A stretch of DNA of 64,000 bases, taken from positions 1-64,000 of the forward strand of contig CAIOVX010000087.1 of assembly GCA_903861835.1 (NCBI GenBank), given 5' to 3'. The translations under genes and the position numbers were made by a program. The notes beneath the pieces are model-generated. The model worked only from the letters and a program-made list of their open reading frames with translations. It made no database searches and had not been told where the DNA came from. The DNA is from Candidatus Firestoneibacteriota bacterium (GTDB lineage Bacteria > Oederibacteriota > D2-FULL-39-29 > CAIOVX01). Positions 22,232 through 33,107 of the stretch are shown here, in pieces (the stretch's first letter is position 1; every line of letters starts with the position of its first letter).

Positions 22232-24445
22232 TTACTTTAGCCCTTTCTTCCAAACCCCTCCCCCAAATGTCGCCACATACATGTTCCCGCCTTCGGTATC
22301 GTAGAGTACCCTTTGCGGGCTTGCGAAAGGAAAATCCGTTTCAGACCAGGAAGCCCCGCCGTCAAAAGTCTCAAGCAGGCCTCTTCCTTCAGAAGTAAGC
22401 AGCAGGTGCTTTGTATTACGCGGGTCTATACAGGGCTTAAATGGATAGACAACACCGGGCGTGATCTCTTTTGTAATGTTCTTCCAGGTTTTTCCGGCGT
22501 CAACTGTTTTGAACACGCCGCCATAGATCACTTTTTTCAAACTGCCCATCGCCGCAAGATAAATAGTATCCGGATCATTCGGATCTATATCAAACTCCAC
22601 CGGCCAGAGAAGCGGGGTGCCGTCACACTCGCTCGCGACCAGTTCCCAGTTTTCTCCGCGGTCCTTTGAGCGAAAGAGTCCGCCAGGAACGGGATAATCA
22701 TTTGTTCCTTTAATCCTGTGGGCGGTTATAAGACAATAGAGCGTTCCGTTCCTGTCTTTCGCGATAGTATAAACATCCGTATTATCGACGGCTTTTTTGT
22801 GCTCAGAATTATTCTTTACGACCAGGCCGTTAGATTTTTTCACCCAGGTCTTTCCGCGGTCAAGTGATTTATAAACACCGTCAGAATACATCACGGCATA
22901 CAGGGCATTATCCGCGCGGTCAAAGAGCAGTTTTGTGCAGGCAACCTTCGGCAGGCCGTCAGAGATCACCGTCCAGGTTTTGGCGTAATCCGAGCTTTTT
23001 AGCACTCCTCCGGGATATTTGGTGCCTTCGCAGTTTGACCAATGGGGAATATCGTGCTCGTTTGAAGCCGCACCGTAAATAACGCCCGGGAGGTCAGGAT
23101 CAAAGGCCAGATCATAGACCGTGTTAGGCCAGGCGCTCCCGGTTATAGCGATGGACCAGCTCTTACCTGAATCTTCGCTCCTCGCAAATCCGATATCCGT
23201 ATAACAGATGTAATGGAGGTTCCGGTTATTCGGATCAATATAATAATTCCAGCTGGAGGACTCTTCCAACCCCTGCGTCTGCCAGGCAGCTCCCTTTACG
23301 GGAGTTCCTTCCTGCAGCAGTTTCGTGTAGGCATAGTTCCAAATCTTCCCTCCGTCAAGCGTCACCATGAGCTCTCCCATGCCGCAACCGGCCAGGATAT
23401 CAGGATTTGAAGGGCAAACACTTGTGCCCTGAGTGAGCGGCCCTGAATAACCCTTTCCGTACTCGTAGGTAATCCACCCGAGCTTGACATTTTTATAATT
23501 GTTCGGTTTGTACACATTATTCCAGGAATTCCCGGAGTCAGTTGATTTATATATATCAAAGAGTTCCTTGTTGGTCACATACACTGTGTCAGGAAAGGAC
23601 TCCGCCGTATAAACCGCGAAGGGGCTTGGCGCGGCCCTTATTCCCGGAGCAGTCAATTCCCAGTTCCCACCCCTGTCCGACGAACGCCAGAGTTCTCGTC
23701 CCGCAAGGCAGTAGAGTATGCATTTCCCTTCAGCGCTGCCTCCGGCAAAACTTTTCATACCCGGTTTGCTGAACTTTGAAATCCAGGTTTTTCCGCCGTC
23801 AGTTGACCTAAAAATACCGTTCTTTGTAGCTGCAAAGAAGGACTTCTTATCATTGCCGGAGCTCTGATCTGTAAGGAAATTCAGCGAAATTCCGGTAACA
23901 CCCTCACAGGCGTTCCAGGATTTTCCCCCGTCAAGACTTAAAAAAGCGCCTTTGTCCGTGCCGAAAAACATAGTGTCCGGAGTTTCTCTATCCAAGTAAA
24001 TTCTAAGCACGCTGTCGGCTGTCGGCATTTTATCCGCTAAAAGTTTCCAGGAAACTCCGCCGTCCCTGCTGACCCTGATACCATAGGGGTCGCTGAAACT
24101 TTTCCCGGCGCAATAGAGGGTCCCTGCCTCTTTAGGATGAAAGACAGGCGCGCACGGGAGTATCGCGTACAACTGCTTCCAATCAACGGTCTTCCAGGAC
24201 TTGCCGGAATCATTGCTGATGTAGAAACCGCTCATATCCCCGCCAAGCGCCATTTTCGAGGGATCAACCGGCGAGATAGCCGTTGTCTGCATACCCGCGG
24301 CCTGCCCGATGCCTGTCTCACTCCAACCCCGGCACACTTGCCCTGCTTGTGAGGCTTGGGGCAGACAGCAGCTTTTATTTGCGGAGCAGCCTAAAAGAAG
24401 TACTGCAAGAAAAGAAGAAAGGAACAATGAGAGTTTACCAGACAC
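22232..24445 (-). CDS. Lipoprotein with 13 Asp-box (BNR/sortilin-type) repeats
   Basis: The protein has 737 residues and is built almost wholly of Asp-box hairpins of the form S-x-D-x-G-x-T/S-W. I count thirteen, from SNDSGKSWKTV near the N-terminus through STDGGKTWISK, STDSGNSWNNV, SLDRGKTWVKK to TFDGGASWSET. Such repeats form one or two large beta-propellers, as in sialidases, sortilin/VPS10 and photosystem assembly factor Ycf48. No sialidase active-site motif was recognised. The GTG at 24445 has GGAGG four bases upstream and gives lipobox LLLGC (Cys20), so the protein is exported and lipidated. It is followed by the gspE spacer and may be secreted, though linkage to that system is only by position. 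Confidence 0.8.
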   Translation of the reverse strand: MSGKLSLFLSSFLAVLLLGCSANKSCCLPQASQAGQVCRGWSETGIGQAAGMQTTAISPVDPSKMALGGDMSGFYISNDSGKSWKTVDWKQLYAILPCAPVFHPKEAGTLYCAGKSFSDPYGIRVSRDGGVSWKLLADKMPTADSVLRIYLDRETPDTMFFGTDKGAFLSLDGGKSWNACEGVTGISLNFLTDQSSGNDKKSFFAATKNGIFRSTDGGKTWISKFSKPGMKSFAGGSAEGKCILYCLAGRELWRSSDRGGNWELTAPGIRAAPSPFAVYTAESFPDTVYVTNKELFDIYKSTDSGNSWNNVYKPNNYKNVKLGWITYEYGKGYSGPLTQGTSVCPSNPDILAGCGMGELMVTLDGGKIWNYAYTKLLQEGTPVKGAAWQTQGLEESSSWNYYIDPNNRNLHYICYTDIGFARSEDSGKSWSIAITGSAWPNTVYDLAFDPDLPGVIYGAASNEHDIPHWSNCEGTKYPGGVLKSSDYAKTWTVISDGLPKVACTKLLFDRADNALYAVMYSDGVYKSLDRGKTWVKKSNGLVVKNNSEHKKAVDNTDVYTIAKDRNGTLYCLITAHRIKGTNDYPVPGGLFRSKDRGENWELVASECDGTPLLWPVEFDIDPNDPDTIYLAAMGSLKKVIYGGVFKTVDAGKTWKNITKEITPGVVYPFKPCIDPRNTKHLLLTSEGRGLLETFDGGASWSETDFPFASPQRVLYDTEGGNMYVATFGGGVWKKGLK

Positions 24446-24510
24446 AGTGCCTCCGAAAACAGGGAGAAGCAGTAGCTTCTTTATTATACAACTCAAAGAC
24501 GCCCATTAAA

Positions 24511-24539
24511 AGAAAAAAGGGGCGGATTGCTCCGCCCCC
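24511..24539 (-). terminator. Rho-independent terminator after htrA
   Basis: GGGGCGGA-TTGC-TCCGCCCC forms an eight-pair stem. On the minus strand it is followed directly by TTTTTTCT. It ends the envelope-stress operon. Confidence 0.9.
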
Positions 24540-24556
24540 TCAAAAGTTCTGACTCC

Positions 24557-26065
24557 TTATTCCTTGGAGAGCACAACATACCTGCTCGTGCCTTCACGCT
24601 CTACAAGAATCAAAACACCTGCTTTCAGATCGGCATCGGCAACAGCCTTTGCAAACTCATCGGCAGTCTTAACAGCTGTTCTGTCAACTTCCTTGATAAT
24701 ATCACCTTCGGTTATATCCGCATTATCCGCTACGCTGTTATCTTCCACACCGGTTACGACTACCCCGCCCCAGCTCTTAAGGCCATACTGAGACGCCATA
24801 TTTTCCGTCAATGTCCTTACGGTGACTCCTATACTCGAGGACTTCTTGGCAGCATCTTCCTTCTTCTCGCTGCCTTTTACTTCAGCGGTTTTTTCACCCC
24901 AGGGAGCAAGCACTAACTTTATCTCTTTCTCTTTGCCGCTCCGGTTAACGGTAAGAACTATCTGATCCCCGACTTCAAGCGAGGCAATCGCTCCTGCCAG
25001 CTGCTTTCCGCTGCTGACATCCGTTCCATCCAGTTTAATAACCACATCCCCGGAAAGCAGGCCCGCGGCTTTTCCAGGACCTTTTTCGTCAACCTCAGGA
25101 ATAAGGACGCCGTTTTTTATACCGAGTTTCTTCGCCAGCTTGCCGTCAATATCCTGGAGTCTTATTCCTACCCAGGGAGTCTCGGTAACGGTTTTCTTGC
25201 CTTTGACGAGCTCGTCCAGCAGTTTCTTAACGTCTTTGATAGGAATTGCAAATCCGAGGCCCATATTGCCGACATTGCCGGTGCTGAAATCCCCCGCTAT
25301 GGCCATATTGACGCCTATCACCTCGCCTTCAATATTTAAGAGCGGACCGCCGGAGTTCCCGGGGTTAATGGCCGCGTCGGTCTGTATGATATTGGGTATT
25401 CTTTTTATTGCCCCGTTGAGTTCCGGGTTATCAAAGAGTCTTCCTTTGGCGCTGACTATACCCATAGTAACTGTATTTGAATAGCCGAAAGGGTTGCCTA
25501 TGGCGATGACTATGTCTCCGACAAAAGTCTTGTCAGAATCCCCCAGCGCGGCAGCCGGAAACTTCTTGTCGGATTTTATCTTGACTACCGCTACATCGTG
25601 GCGCTTATCATAGCCTTTAACTTCCGCGTCATAAACAGTTTCGTCATACATCGTGACCTTAACGCTGTCCGCATCTTCAACGACGTGATAGTTGGTTATC
25701 ACATAGCCGTCGGAAGTGATAACAAATCCGGAGCCCATACCCGAAGATTTATGCTGCGGGAGTTTCTGCTTCTTTTTTGGAGTATCTTCGTCGTTGCTCC
25801 CGTTATCTCCCTTAAAAAACTTCCTTAGATCATTCGGAAACTCAAAATCAAAGCCAAATCTGCCGCCGGACACCTTCTCGGATGACTTCTTCTCCACCAC
25901 GATCAGCACAACGGACGGGTTGACCTGTTTTGCCACTTCCCGAAGATTGCTCTGCATCGCTTTCAGCTCGGCAGAGGCTTCCACCTTTGCAAAAGCCGGC
26001 AAGGAGAGCGCAAGGGCCAGGCATAAAGCCGCCGAAAAAAAGACCATCCTCTTAAGGTTATTCAT
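24557..26065 (-). CDS. htrA: Periplasmic serine protease HtrA/DegP with two PDZ domains
   Basis: It degrades or refolds damaged envelope proteins. With the ATG at 26065 (AGGAGG nine bases upstream; the ATG at 26071 is too close) it has 502 residues and a signal peptide. The catalytic triad is His127 (ITNYHVVEDA), Asp157 (KRHDVAVVKI) and Ser238 (NPGNSGGPLL). PDZ1 begins near VLIPEVDEKGPGKAAGLLSG and PDZ2 near GVVVTGVEDNSVADNADITE. A charged loop near residues 60-110 resembles the LA loop of DegP. It is the last gene of the sigma/anti-sigma operon and is probably a target of that pathway. Confidence 0.95.
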   Translation of the reverse strand: MNNLKRMVFFSAALCLALALSLPAFAKVEASAELKAMQSNLREVAKQVNPSVVLIVVEKKSSEKVSGGRFGFDFEFPNDLRKFFKGDNGSNDEDTPKKKQKLPQHKSSGMGSGFVITSDGYVITNYHVVEDADSVKVTMYDETVYDAEVKGYDKRHDVAVVKIKSDKKFPAAALGDSDKTFVGDIVIAIGNPFGYSNTVTMGIVSAKGRLFDNPELNGAIKRIPNIIQTDAAINPGNSGGPLLNIEGEVIGVNMAIAGDFSTGNVGNMGLGFAIPIKDVKKLLDELVKGKKTVTETPWVGIRLQDIDGKLAKKLGIKNGVLIPEVDEKGPGKAAGLLSGDVVIKLDGTDVSSGKQLAGAIASLEVGDQIVLTVNRSGKEKEIKLVLAPWGEKTAEVKGSEKKEDAAKKSSSIGVTVRTLTENMASQYGLKSWGGVVVTGVEDNSVADNADITEGDIIKEVDRTAVKTADEFAKAVADADLKAGVLILVEREGTSRYVVLSKE

Positions 26066-26067
26066 AA

Positions 26068-26778
26068 TCATCTGCCTCCTGAAACTGCGTCCGGCGCAAG
26101 ATTACCTGCCGGCAGCGTTTCTTCTATGAGTTCAAATTCTACCCTTGTGTTTCTTAGCCCGTTTCCGGACACAGAACCCGCTTTTATCCCGTAAGGGGAA
26201 GCGCTCCTGATTGAGCCGACGCTTCTTAAATCGTTCATAAACATATCCAGGCGTCCAGGATCAAGTTCTAAAACATATCTTTTAGGAATAACGCGCGCGC
26301 CGCCGTTTTGCGCAAAGCTGCCGGTTTCGGCAACCGCCGAAGCATCATATTTCTTCTTCATTTCCTCTATTTTTTCTCCGGCCTTAGCCATCTCTCCTGC
26401 CGGAATCACCACTTTTGTAAGGGAAACCTTTGCCGCCGCTTCAGGGCCGGCTCGAAATATTAATCCGCCCGCTATTAGCCCGATAAGAACTCCTGAAGCC
26501 AGCACCGCGGTATTCCGGAGAGTAAAGACCGGCCCAAGCTTCTTCCACAAAGGAAGTTCCGCGCCGTCAAGTTTCGCTTCAAGACCGCGGTAAAACTCCT
26601 CAGGGATATCCTCTTCGGAGACATTTTTAAGCGCAGCCGCATTCTCTTTCATTTGCAGAAGTTCAGCAGCGCACTTCCCGCATTTCAGGAGATGCAGGCG
26701 CACGCTCTCAGCCGCCCCGCGGGAAAGTTCGCTGTCCATATATTCACTCAACAGTTTCCTGGTTTCGTTACAGCTCAT
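26068..26778 (-). CDS. Zinc-finger anti-sigma factor (zf-HC2), second pair
   Basis: The 236-residue protein has an N-terminal zf-HC2 domain: Cys3, and HLLKCGKCAAELL (H-x3-C-x2-C). A transmembrane helix lies at about residues 92-110 (NTAVLASGVLIGLIAGGLIF), followed by an extracytoplasmic domain of about 120 residues, which could sense envelope state. GAGG lies upstream of the ATG and the gene overlaps the sigma gene by 11 bases. It ends in an ATGA overlap with an alternative htrA start. The pairing with HtrA suggests that misfolded proteins act on this anti-sigma factor, but the signal is not known. Confidence 0.88.
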   Translation of the reverse strand: MSCNETRKLLSEYMDSELSRGAAESVRLHLLKCGKCAAELLQMKENAAALKNVSEEDIPEEFYRGLEAKLDGAELPLWKKLGPVFTLRNTAVLASGVLIGLIAGGLIFRAGPEAAAKVSLTKVVIPAGEMAKAGEKIEEMKKKYDASAVAETGSFAQNGGARVIPKRYVLELDPGRLDMFMNDLRSVGSIRSASPYGIKAGSVSGNGLRNTRVEFELIEETLPAGNLAPDAVSGGR

Positions 26779-27388
26779 GCTCTTTCACCTCTGCGCTCTT
26801 CCCGGCAAGCCTGCGGCGCAATTCCTGCCGGCCGCGCGATAATCTTGATTTAACGGTCCCGATAGAGATGCGAAGCAGCCTCGCTATCTCTTCGTATTTG
26901 TAACTTTCAATATCCCTAAGTACCAGAACAGCCCTGAAAGGTTCTTCCAGCCCCGCAAGAGCGTTCTTTATCTGCCTGTCGCGCTCCGCAGCTTCAAACA
27001 ACTCCTCCGGACCAGCGTTGACTCTTCGGCTGTCCTGCGAAACATCGTCATAGATCTCACCGGCCCCCGAGAGGCAATCGCTCCTTCTGGAACGGAGCCT
27101 GTTTAAACTCGTATTGACGGCTATCTTTCTCAACCAGTATTTAAAGGGGACTTCCCCGCGGTACTGGCGTATCTTCGTAAAGGCCTTGACGAAAGCGTCC
27201 TGGGAGGCCTCAAGAGCGTCCTCGCGGCTGCCCAGAATGCGGAAGGCCGCCGAAAAAGCCAGCGCGCTGTGAATTTTGACGAGCGCGTGAAAAGCCTCGC
27301 GGTCCTTTGAACGCCTCACCCGCTCTACCAGCCCTTTTTCGTAATTCGCGGAGGCCTCTTCTATTACGTTCTGCTTCTTTTCTTCCAT
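26768..27388 (-). CDS. ECF RNA polymerase sigma factor, second pair
   Basis: This 206-residue sigma-70 group-4 protein has region 2 (LAFSAAFRILGSREDALEAS, QDAFVKAFTKIRQY, PFKYWLRKIAVNTSLNRLRS) and region 4 (LEEPFRAVLVLRDIESYKYE, then EIARLLRISIGTVKSRLSRG). Its ATG overlaps the lepB stop (TGATG). The order lepB, sigma, anti-sigma, htrA resembles the RpoE/RseA/DegP envelope stress arrangement. A second ECF/anti-sigma pair lies upstream in the same operon. Confidence 0.92.
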   Translation of the reverse strand: MEEKKQNVIEEASANYEKGLVERVRRSKDREAFHALVKIHSALAFSAAFRILGSREDALEASQDAFVKAFTKIRQYRGEVPFKYWLRKIAVNTSLNRLRSRRSDCLSGAGEIYDDVSQDSRRVNAGPEELFEAAERDRQIKNALAGLEEPFRAVLVLRDIESYKYEEIARLLRISIGTVKSRLSRGRQELRRRLAGKSAEVKEHEL

Positions 27389-28317
27389 CAGAATATTCTA
27401 AACCTCGGCAGCGGCCAGAGCCGTATCAGGGGAGTTCCGACTATATCCTTTGAAGAGACAAAGCCCCAAAATCTCGAGTCATCGCTCTCGTCCCTGTTAT
27501 CGCCCATCATAAAATAGGCGTTGTATTTGAGCGCTACCGGACCAAAATCCTTCGGGAGCAGAGGCTGGGGAAACCCGTATTCCGTTTCCCTCAATTTCTT
27601 CAGACCCTCAGGGAGCAGATTTCCGTATACCCTTTGAATAAACCACTTTTGCTCGCCTGCTTTTCCGGTTGCCACATTTACACCGTTAAGAAAAACTTCA
27701 CCGCCCTTTATTCCGAAAGCATCGCCTTTTTTGGGGACCGTTACGGGACCGAAATTGTCCCTATTGCCGTAATAGGGATAGTACGGCGAGCCCTTCCTGA
27801 TAATATTCTTCCCGTCGAAATACTGAATGTACTCTTCTTCCTGTTTAACTCCGTTAAGATAAAGGACTTTATCCTTTAGTTCTATAGTATCACCGGGAAG
27901 GCCAACGCATCTCTTAACGAAATCCCGCTGCGACCTTGATACCTTCAGTTCCCCGCTTGCTTCGTCGGCCACGACGTAATGCGACTGGCCGTTCATATCT
28001 TTCTGCTTAACCGGGTTCAACTCGTGATGAAAGAAGATAATTATATCTCCGTGCTTGAGCTCCCTAAAAGGCAGTATCTTGGTGTCGGTAAAGGGAACCC
28101 TGGTCCCGAGCACAAATTTATTGGCAAAAAGATAGTCGCCTACCAGCAGGGTCGATTCCATTGACCCGGAAGGAATGCTGTAGGCCGAGACCACAAAATA
28201 CCGTATCAGGAGAGCCACTACCACGGCCCAGACGATGTCCTTTGTGTGCTGTTTTAGCACTCCCTTTACGGTGTCCGGAGTCTTTGCTTTATCCTGAATA
28301 CTTTTCTCTTCCGCCAT
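27388..28317 (-). CDS. lepB: Signal peptidase I (LepB)
   Basis: It cleaves signal peptides from exported preproteins in the inner membrane. The ATG at 28317 with AAGGAAA upstream gives 309 residues; an ORF extension to 28401 lacks a ribosome-binding site. One transmembrane helix (about residues 27-47) precedes the catalytic Ser52 in AYSIPSGSMESTLL. The general base is Lys135 in RDFVKRCVGLPGD. Boxes D and E are FMMGDNRDESDDSRFWGFV. The enzyme is longer than the usual 200-220 residues because of insertions in domain II. It sits between DUF2752 and the second sigma gene, so expression appears linked to envelope stress. Confidence 0.95.
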   Translation of the reverse strand: MAEEKSIQDKAKTPDTVKGVLKQHTKDIVWAVVVALLIRYFVVSAYSIPSGSMESTLLVGDYLFANKFVLGTRVPFTDTKILPFRELKHGDIIIFFHHELNPVKQKDMNGQSHYVVADEASGELKVSRSQRDFVKRCVGLPGDTIELKDKVLYLNGVKQEEEYIQYFDGKNIIRKGSPYYPYYGNRDNFGPVTVPKKGDAFGIKGGEVFLNGVNVATGKAGEQKWFIQRVYGNLLPEGLKKLRETEYGFPQPLLPKDFGPVALKYNAYFMMGDNRDESDDSRFWGFVSSKDIVGTPLIRLWPLPRFRIF

Positions 28318-28432
28318 TTTTCCTTCCTTTCCGTGTGACACGGAGCAGACCAATTTTGTTCCTTCAAACCCTATCAAAGCAGAAAAAGCCTTAATATTCA
28401 AGCATTCATTGGCTCAGGAGTTCCGCGAAGGT

Positions 28433-28840
28433 TCAGCAGGAAGGCGCAAACAAATCATAAGGATAGCCGGGAATATTTCTTATTATCAGGAAAGCAAGAG
28501 CCAGCAGGATGAGCGCCAAATATAACTGCCACCCGAATTTTATTTCAGGCAGTATTCTTTTGCCTGTATAGCCGTTAACAAGCGCAGCTGTTGCGACATA
28601 AAGAAGGAATATTATCCCGGGCACAACGAAAATATTCATAGAGAGCGAACGGGCTAACTCGCCGCGAGCAATAAACCATACAGCCCTGGTAGCCCCGCAA
28701 CTGACGCAGAAAAAACCGGTAACCCTGCTAAATAAACAACCCGGAAGCAGTGTAAAAACCGCGGCAGGAAGCAAGCGGAATAGAACAATCCCTCCCACAA
28801 GGATAGAGAGAAGCGCCCAGGCAAGACCGCGGCTTTTCAT
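28433..28840 (-). CDS. DUF2752 small membrane protein
   Basis: This 135-residue protein has about three to four hydrophobic segments and the DUF2752 signature GFFCVSCGATRAVWFIARGE (C-x2-C-G-x-T-R). The function of the family is unknown. It lies 4 bases after the upstream anti-sigma gene and upstream of lepB in the same direction, so it is part of the envelope-stress operon. In other bacteria DUF2752 genes occur near developmental and envelope genes, but this is general knowledge only. Confidence 0.8.
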   Translation of the reverse strand: MKSRGLAWALLSILVGGIVLFRLLPAAVFTLLPGCLFSRVTGFFCVSCGATRAVWFIARGELARSLSMNIFVVPGIIFLLYVATAALVNGYTGKRILPEIKFGWQLYLALILLALAFLIIRNIPGYPYDLFAPSC

Positions 28841-28844
28841 TTAA

Positions 28845-29375
28845 TTAATCCATCAGGTCAGCCGTCATCTCGGCAACCAGTCGGTCCTTTTCCTCAGAGG
28901 AGAGAACCTCCGCAACGTTCGAAGCGTCAGACAGAAGCTGGTACTCTTCTATTGCGGCTGCAAACCATTCAGGATTAGAACTTGCTTTTCGCACCGCAGA
29001 TTCCTCGGTAACGAGACCGGCATTTCTCACTCTTGCAAGCCGCCTCATTCTGCCTGCGCCAAAAGGGGCAAGGAGTATCAGAAGCAACAGCGCCAGAGAT
29101 ATAGAAGCGGTCAGGGGTTTGCGCAGGAAGGCATACCAGGGAGTCTGAATTAAGAGTTTTTTGCGCAGTTTTGGAAGATAGCTCTTCCAGAACTCGGCGC
29201 CCGGATCCTCGACCGTAAGCGAAGAGGCCGCATCAATGAGTTTCGTATAAGACACCATTTCAGCCGCGCAAGCCGGGCAGGAAGCCATATGCACTTCCAT
29301 TTCTTTGGCACTTTTCCCTTCAAGGCACCCTTCGGCATATTCTCCTATATATTCAGCTGTCATTTTACAGTCCAT
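28845..29375 (-). CDS. Zinc-finger anti-sigma factor (zf-HC2), third pair
   Basis: The 176-residue protein has the zf-HC2 motif HMASCPACAAEM (H-x3-C-x2-C) with Cys3 in MDCKMTAEYI, then a transmembrane helix at about residues 89-105 (SISLALLLLILLAPFG). A C-terminal extracytoplasmic helical tail of about 65 residues is rich in acidic residues. GAGAGG precedes the ATG, and the start overlaps the sigma gene by 11 bases. It is the partner of the ECF sigma at 29365-29937. Confidence 0.88.
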   Translation of the reverse strand: MDCKMTAEYIGEYAEGCLEGKSAKEMEVHMASCPACAAEMVSYTKLIDAASSLTVEDPGAEFWKSYLPKLRKKLLIQTPWYAFLRKPLTASISLALLLLILLAPFGAGRMRRLARVRNAGLVTEESAVRKASSNPEWFAAAIEEYQLLSDASNVAEVLSSEEKDRLVAEMTADLMD

Positions 29376-29937
29376 AGTTTCCTCTCATCGCTTTTTTCAT
29401 CTTCTGTACCGCGTTGAAGAAGTTAGCCTTGGCCCCGCCGGAAGTCAAGCCTGTCGCTGCCGCTATCTCCTCAAACTTCAGCCCCTCATATATACGCAGC
29501 ACAAAGACCGCCCGCTGGCGCACCGGCAAAAGCTCCGTCATTCTTTTTAGCGCCGCCTTCAGCTCTTCTTTCTCAAGCTCTTCCCCGCCCTGGCCTAAAC
29601 TCATATCGCGCAGTTTAGAGGCCGAGTCCAGCGGTTCAGTGAACCGGGCAGTTTTTTTCCTTGTCATACAAACATTAAAAGTAATTCTGTAAAGCCAGGT
29701 AAAAAAAAACTTTCGTTCCTTCAGCTTTTTAAGCGCCCTATAGGCTTTAATGAAGGCTTCCTGTGAAGCCTCCTCGGCATCGTGATGATTGCCGAGAACG
29801 CGAAGAGCCAGAAAATAAACCTTCTCTTTGTGCTTCAATACCAGCCTGTTAAAGGCCTCTTCGTTACCCTGAAGGAACTGCCCTATCAATCCGGCGTCTT
29901 CCTGTCCGCTATTTTCCTTAACCTCATCATTAGACAT
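29365..29937 (-). CDS. ECF RNA polymerase sigma factor, third pair
   Basis: The 190-residue protein carries sigma region 2 (VYFLALRVLGNHHDAEEASQ, EAFIKAYRALKKL, FFTWLYRITFNVCMTRKKT) and region 4 (LPVRQRAVFVLRIYEGLKFE, then EIAAATGLTSGGAKANFFNA). The ATG has GGCGGAGAAAG upstream. It heads the seven-gene operon that ends with htrA and has a good sigma-70-type promoter, so its basal transcription is probably driven by the housekeeping sigma factor. The helix-turn-helix has an unusual GGAKANFFNA in place of the more common VKSRLxRA. Confidence 0.92.
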   Translation of the reverse strand: MSNDEVKENSGQEDAGLIGQFLQGNEEAFNRLVLKHKEKVYFLALRVLGNHHDAEEASQEAFIKAYRALKKLKERKFFFTWLYRITFNVCMTRKKTARFTEPLDSASKLRDMSLGQGGEELEKEELKAALKRMTELLPVRQRAVFVLRIYEGLKFEEIAAATGLTSGGAKANFFNAVQKMKKAMRGNYGL

Positions 29938-29976
29938 CTTTCTCCGCCAAATGGTTCAAAGCGCTATAACACTCCA

Positions 29977-30005
29977 ATTATAGCCACAGAACATGAAAAT
30001 AACAA
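29977..30005 (-). promoter_or_regulatory. Sigma-70-type promoter of the envelope-stress operon
   Basis: On the minus strand TTGTTA (30005-30000) and TATAAT (29982-29977) are separated by 17 bases. The start site would lie about 33 bases before the sigma gene ATG at 29937. Confidence 0.6.
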
Positions 30006-30019
30006 GAATGATGGAGAGT

Positions 30020-30886
30020 CTAATCCAGCCTTACCCGAAGCGCCGCATATTGAGTAGTCGCCGCTGAATAATTCAGCTTCATTCCGCAGGAAAGCGAAAA
30101 CCTGCTGACGCTTATTTCAACACCGAAGGAGAAACAATTCAATATATTCAAGGTGGTTCCGGAGTCATAACAGACTCCTGCCATAAGCGCCAGGAACTCT
30201 TCCGGCAGCACGGAAACACCAAAAGCGTAAACCGGGGAACCGGCGTTTTTAAACTCAGCGTCAAGATCCGCTTTTATGACTCCGGAAGAAAAGCCCAAAC
30301 CCGCCTTGACCAGCACGGGCAGGTCCTGATAAGTTCCAGCATTTACCAGACAAGCGCCGAAAGAAAGGCACTCCAATATATTCAGCAGCGCGGAAAAGTC
30401 GTAGAGGACCCTAAACGCCTCGCTTCCGTCAAGATTTTCATACGGGAATTTCATATTAAATCCGAGAGAAATATCTTTTGTAAGCCCCTTCGAAACGGAG
30501 AGAACTGGAACTGCCTGGTACGGAGAGAAGGTCCCCAAGGAAAGACCAAGACTGTCCCGCCTATCCTGCGTCCCGGTCCAAAGATAAAGGACTGAGATTG
30601 CGAGCGCAGTCGAATCACCTAGCTGCCTTATAGCGGAGGCCTCCTCATACCTGGAACCGGCGTAGTATTCGGTGTGAGAAAAAGTAAGACTGGTCCCCTT
30701 CATAAAAGCGAGCCCTGCAGGTGAGAAAAAGACAGTATCCGGTTCGGCAGGCAGCCCTGTTAGCGCCCCTCCCATCGCAGCATACCTGGCTCCGGGAAAG
30801 AAACGCATAAACGCAAGCTCCGTTGTCGCCGAAATACCAAGAGCTGCCACGCACAGCATTAGCGCAAAAACAGCGACACGTCTCAT
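30020..30886 (-). CDS. PorV/PorQ-like outer-membrane beta-barrel protein
   Basis: The 288-residue protein begins with a signal peptide and then a PorV/PorQ (UPF0164-like) N-terminus: FMRFFPGARYAAMGGALTGL and FSPAGLAFMKGTSLTFSHTE. The rest shows the alternating pattern of a transmembrane beta barrel. Family members are outer-membrane proteins, and PorV/PorQ in Bacteroidota belong to type IX secretion. No other Por genes are seen here. It follows ligA and has GGGGG upstream of the ATG. Confidence 0.7.
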   Translation of the reverse strand: MRRVAVFALMLCVAALGISATTELAFMRFFPGARYAAMGGALTGLPAEPDTVFFSPAGLAFMKGTSLTFSHTEYYAGSRYEEASAIRQLGDSTALAISVLYLWTGTQDRRDSLGLSLGTFSPYQAVPVLSVSKGLTKDISLGFNMKFPYENLDGSEAFRVLYDFSALLNILECLSFGACLVNAGTYQDLPVLVKAGLGFSSGVIKADLDAEFKNAGSPVYAFGVSVLPEEFLALMAGVCYDSGTTLNILNCFSFGVEISVSRFSLSCGMKLNYSAATTQYAALRVRLD

Positions 30887-30909
30887 ATATGAAACCCCCT
30901 AAAATTAGC

Positions 30910-30930
30910 GCGGGCGCCATAAAGCGCCCG
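30910..30930 (-). terminator. Possible terminator hairpin after ligA
   Basis: GGGCGC-cataaa-GCGCCC forms a six-pair stem. On the minus strand the following bases (GCGCTAATTTTAGG) have only a weak T-stretch. Confidence 0.4.
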
Positions 30931-30958
30931 GAATTTGTTTCTGTGTAAAAAGACAATC

Positions 30959-32983
<2,025 letters not shown>

Positions 32984-33107
32984 CTACTGAAAAATGCTTA
33001 AAAGGATTACAAGTGAATTTTATGCGGGTGAGACATGTGCAGATGTGAACAATATCTGTTTCCCTGTTTGTTGTGCTGTATCAGCTATTAGTTATCAGTT
33101 ATTGCTC

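Noticed and set aside
27634-28394. Plus-strand ORFs opposite lepB
   Set aside because: All are within the lepB coding region; lepB has complete boxes B to E.
29782-30057. Plus-strand ORF across the promoter of the stress operon
   Set aside because: It overlaps the sigma gene and the PorV-like gene on the other strand, both with family features; no ribosome-binding site.
33001-33107. Second tRNA or small RNA before ligA
   Set aside because: No cloverleaf fits; the stretch has TTAGTTATCAGTTATT words only, like a single arm of the word repeats, with no paired arm.
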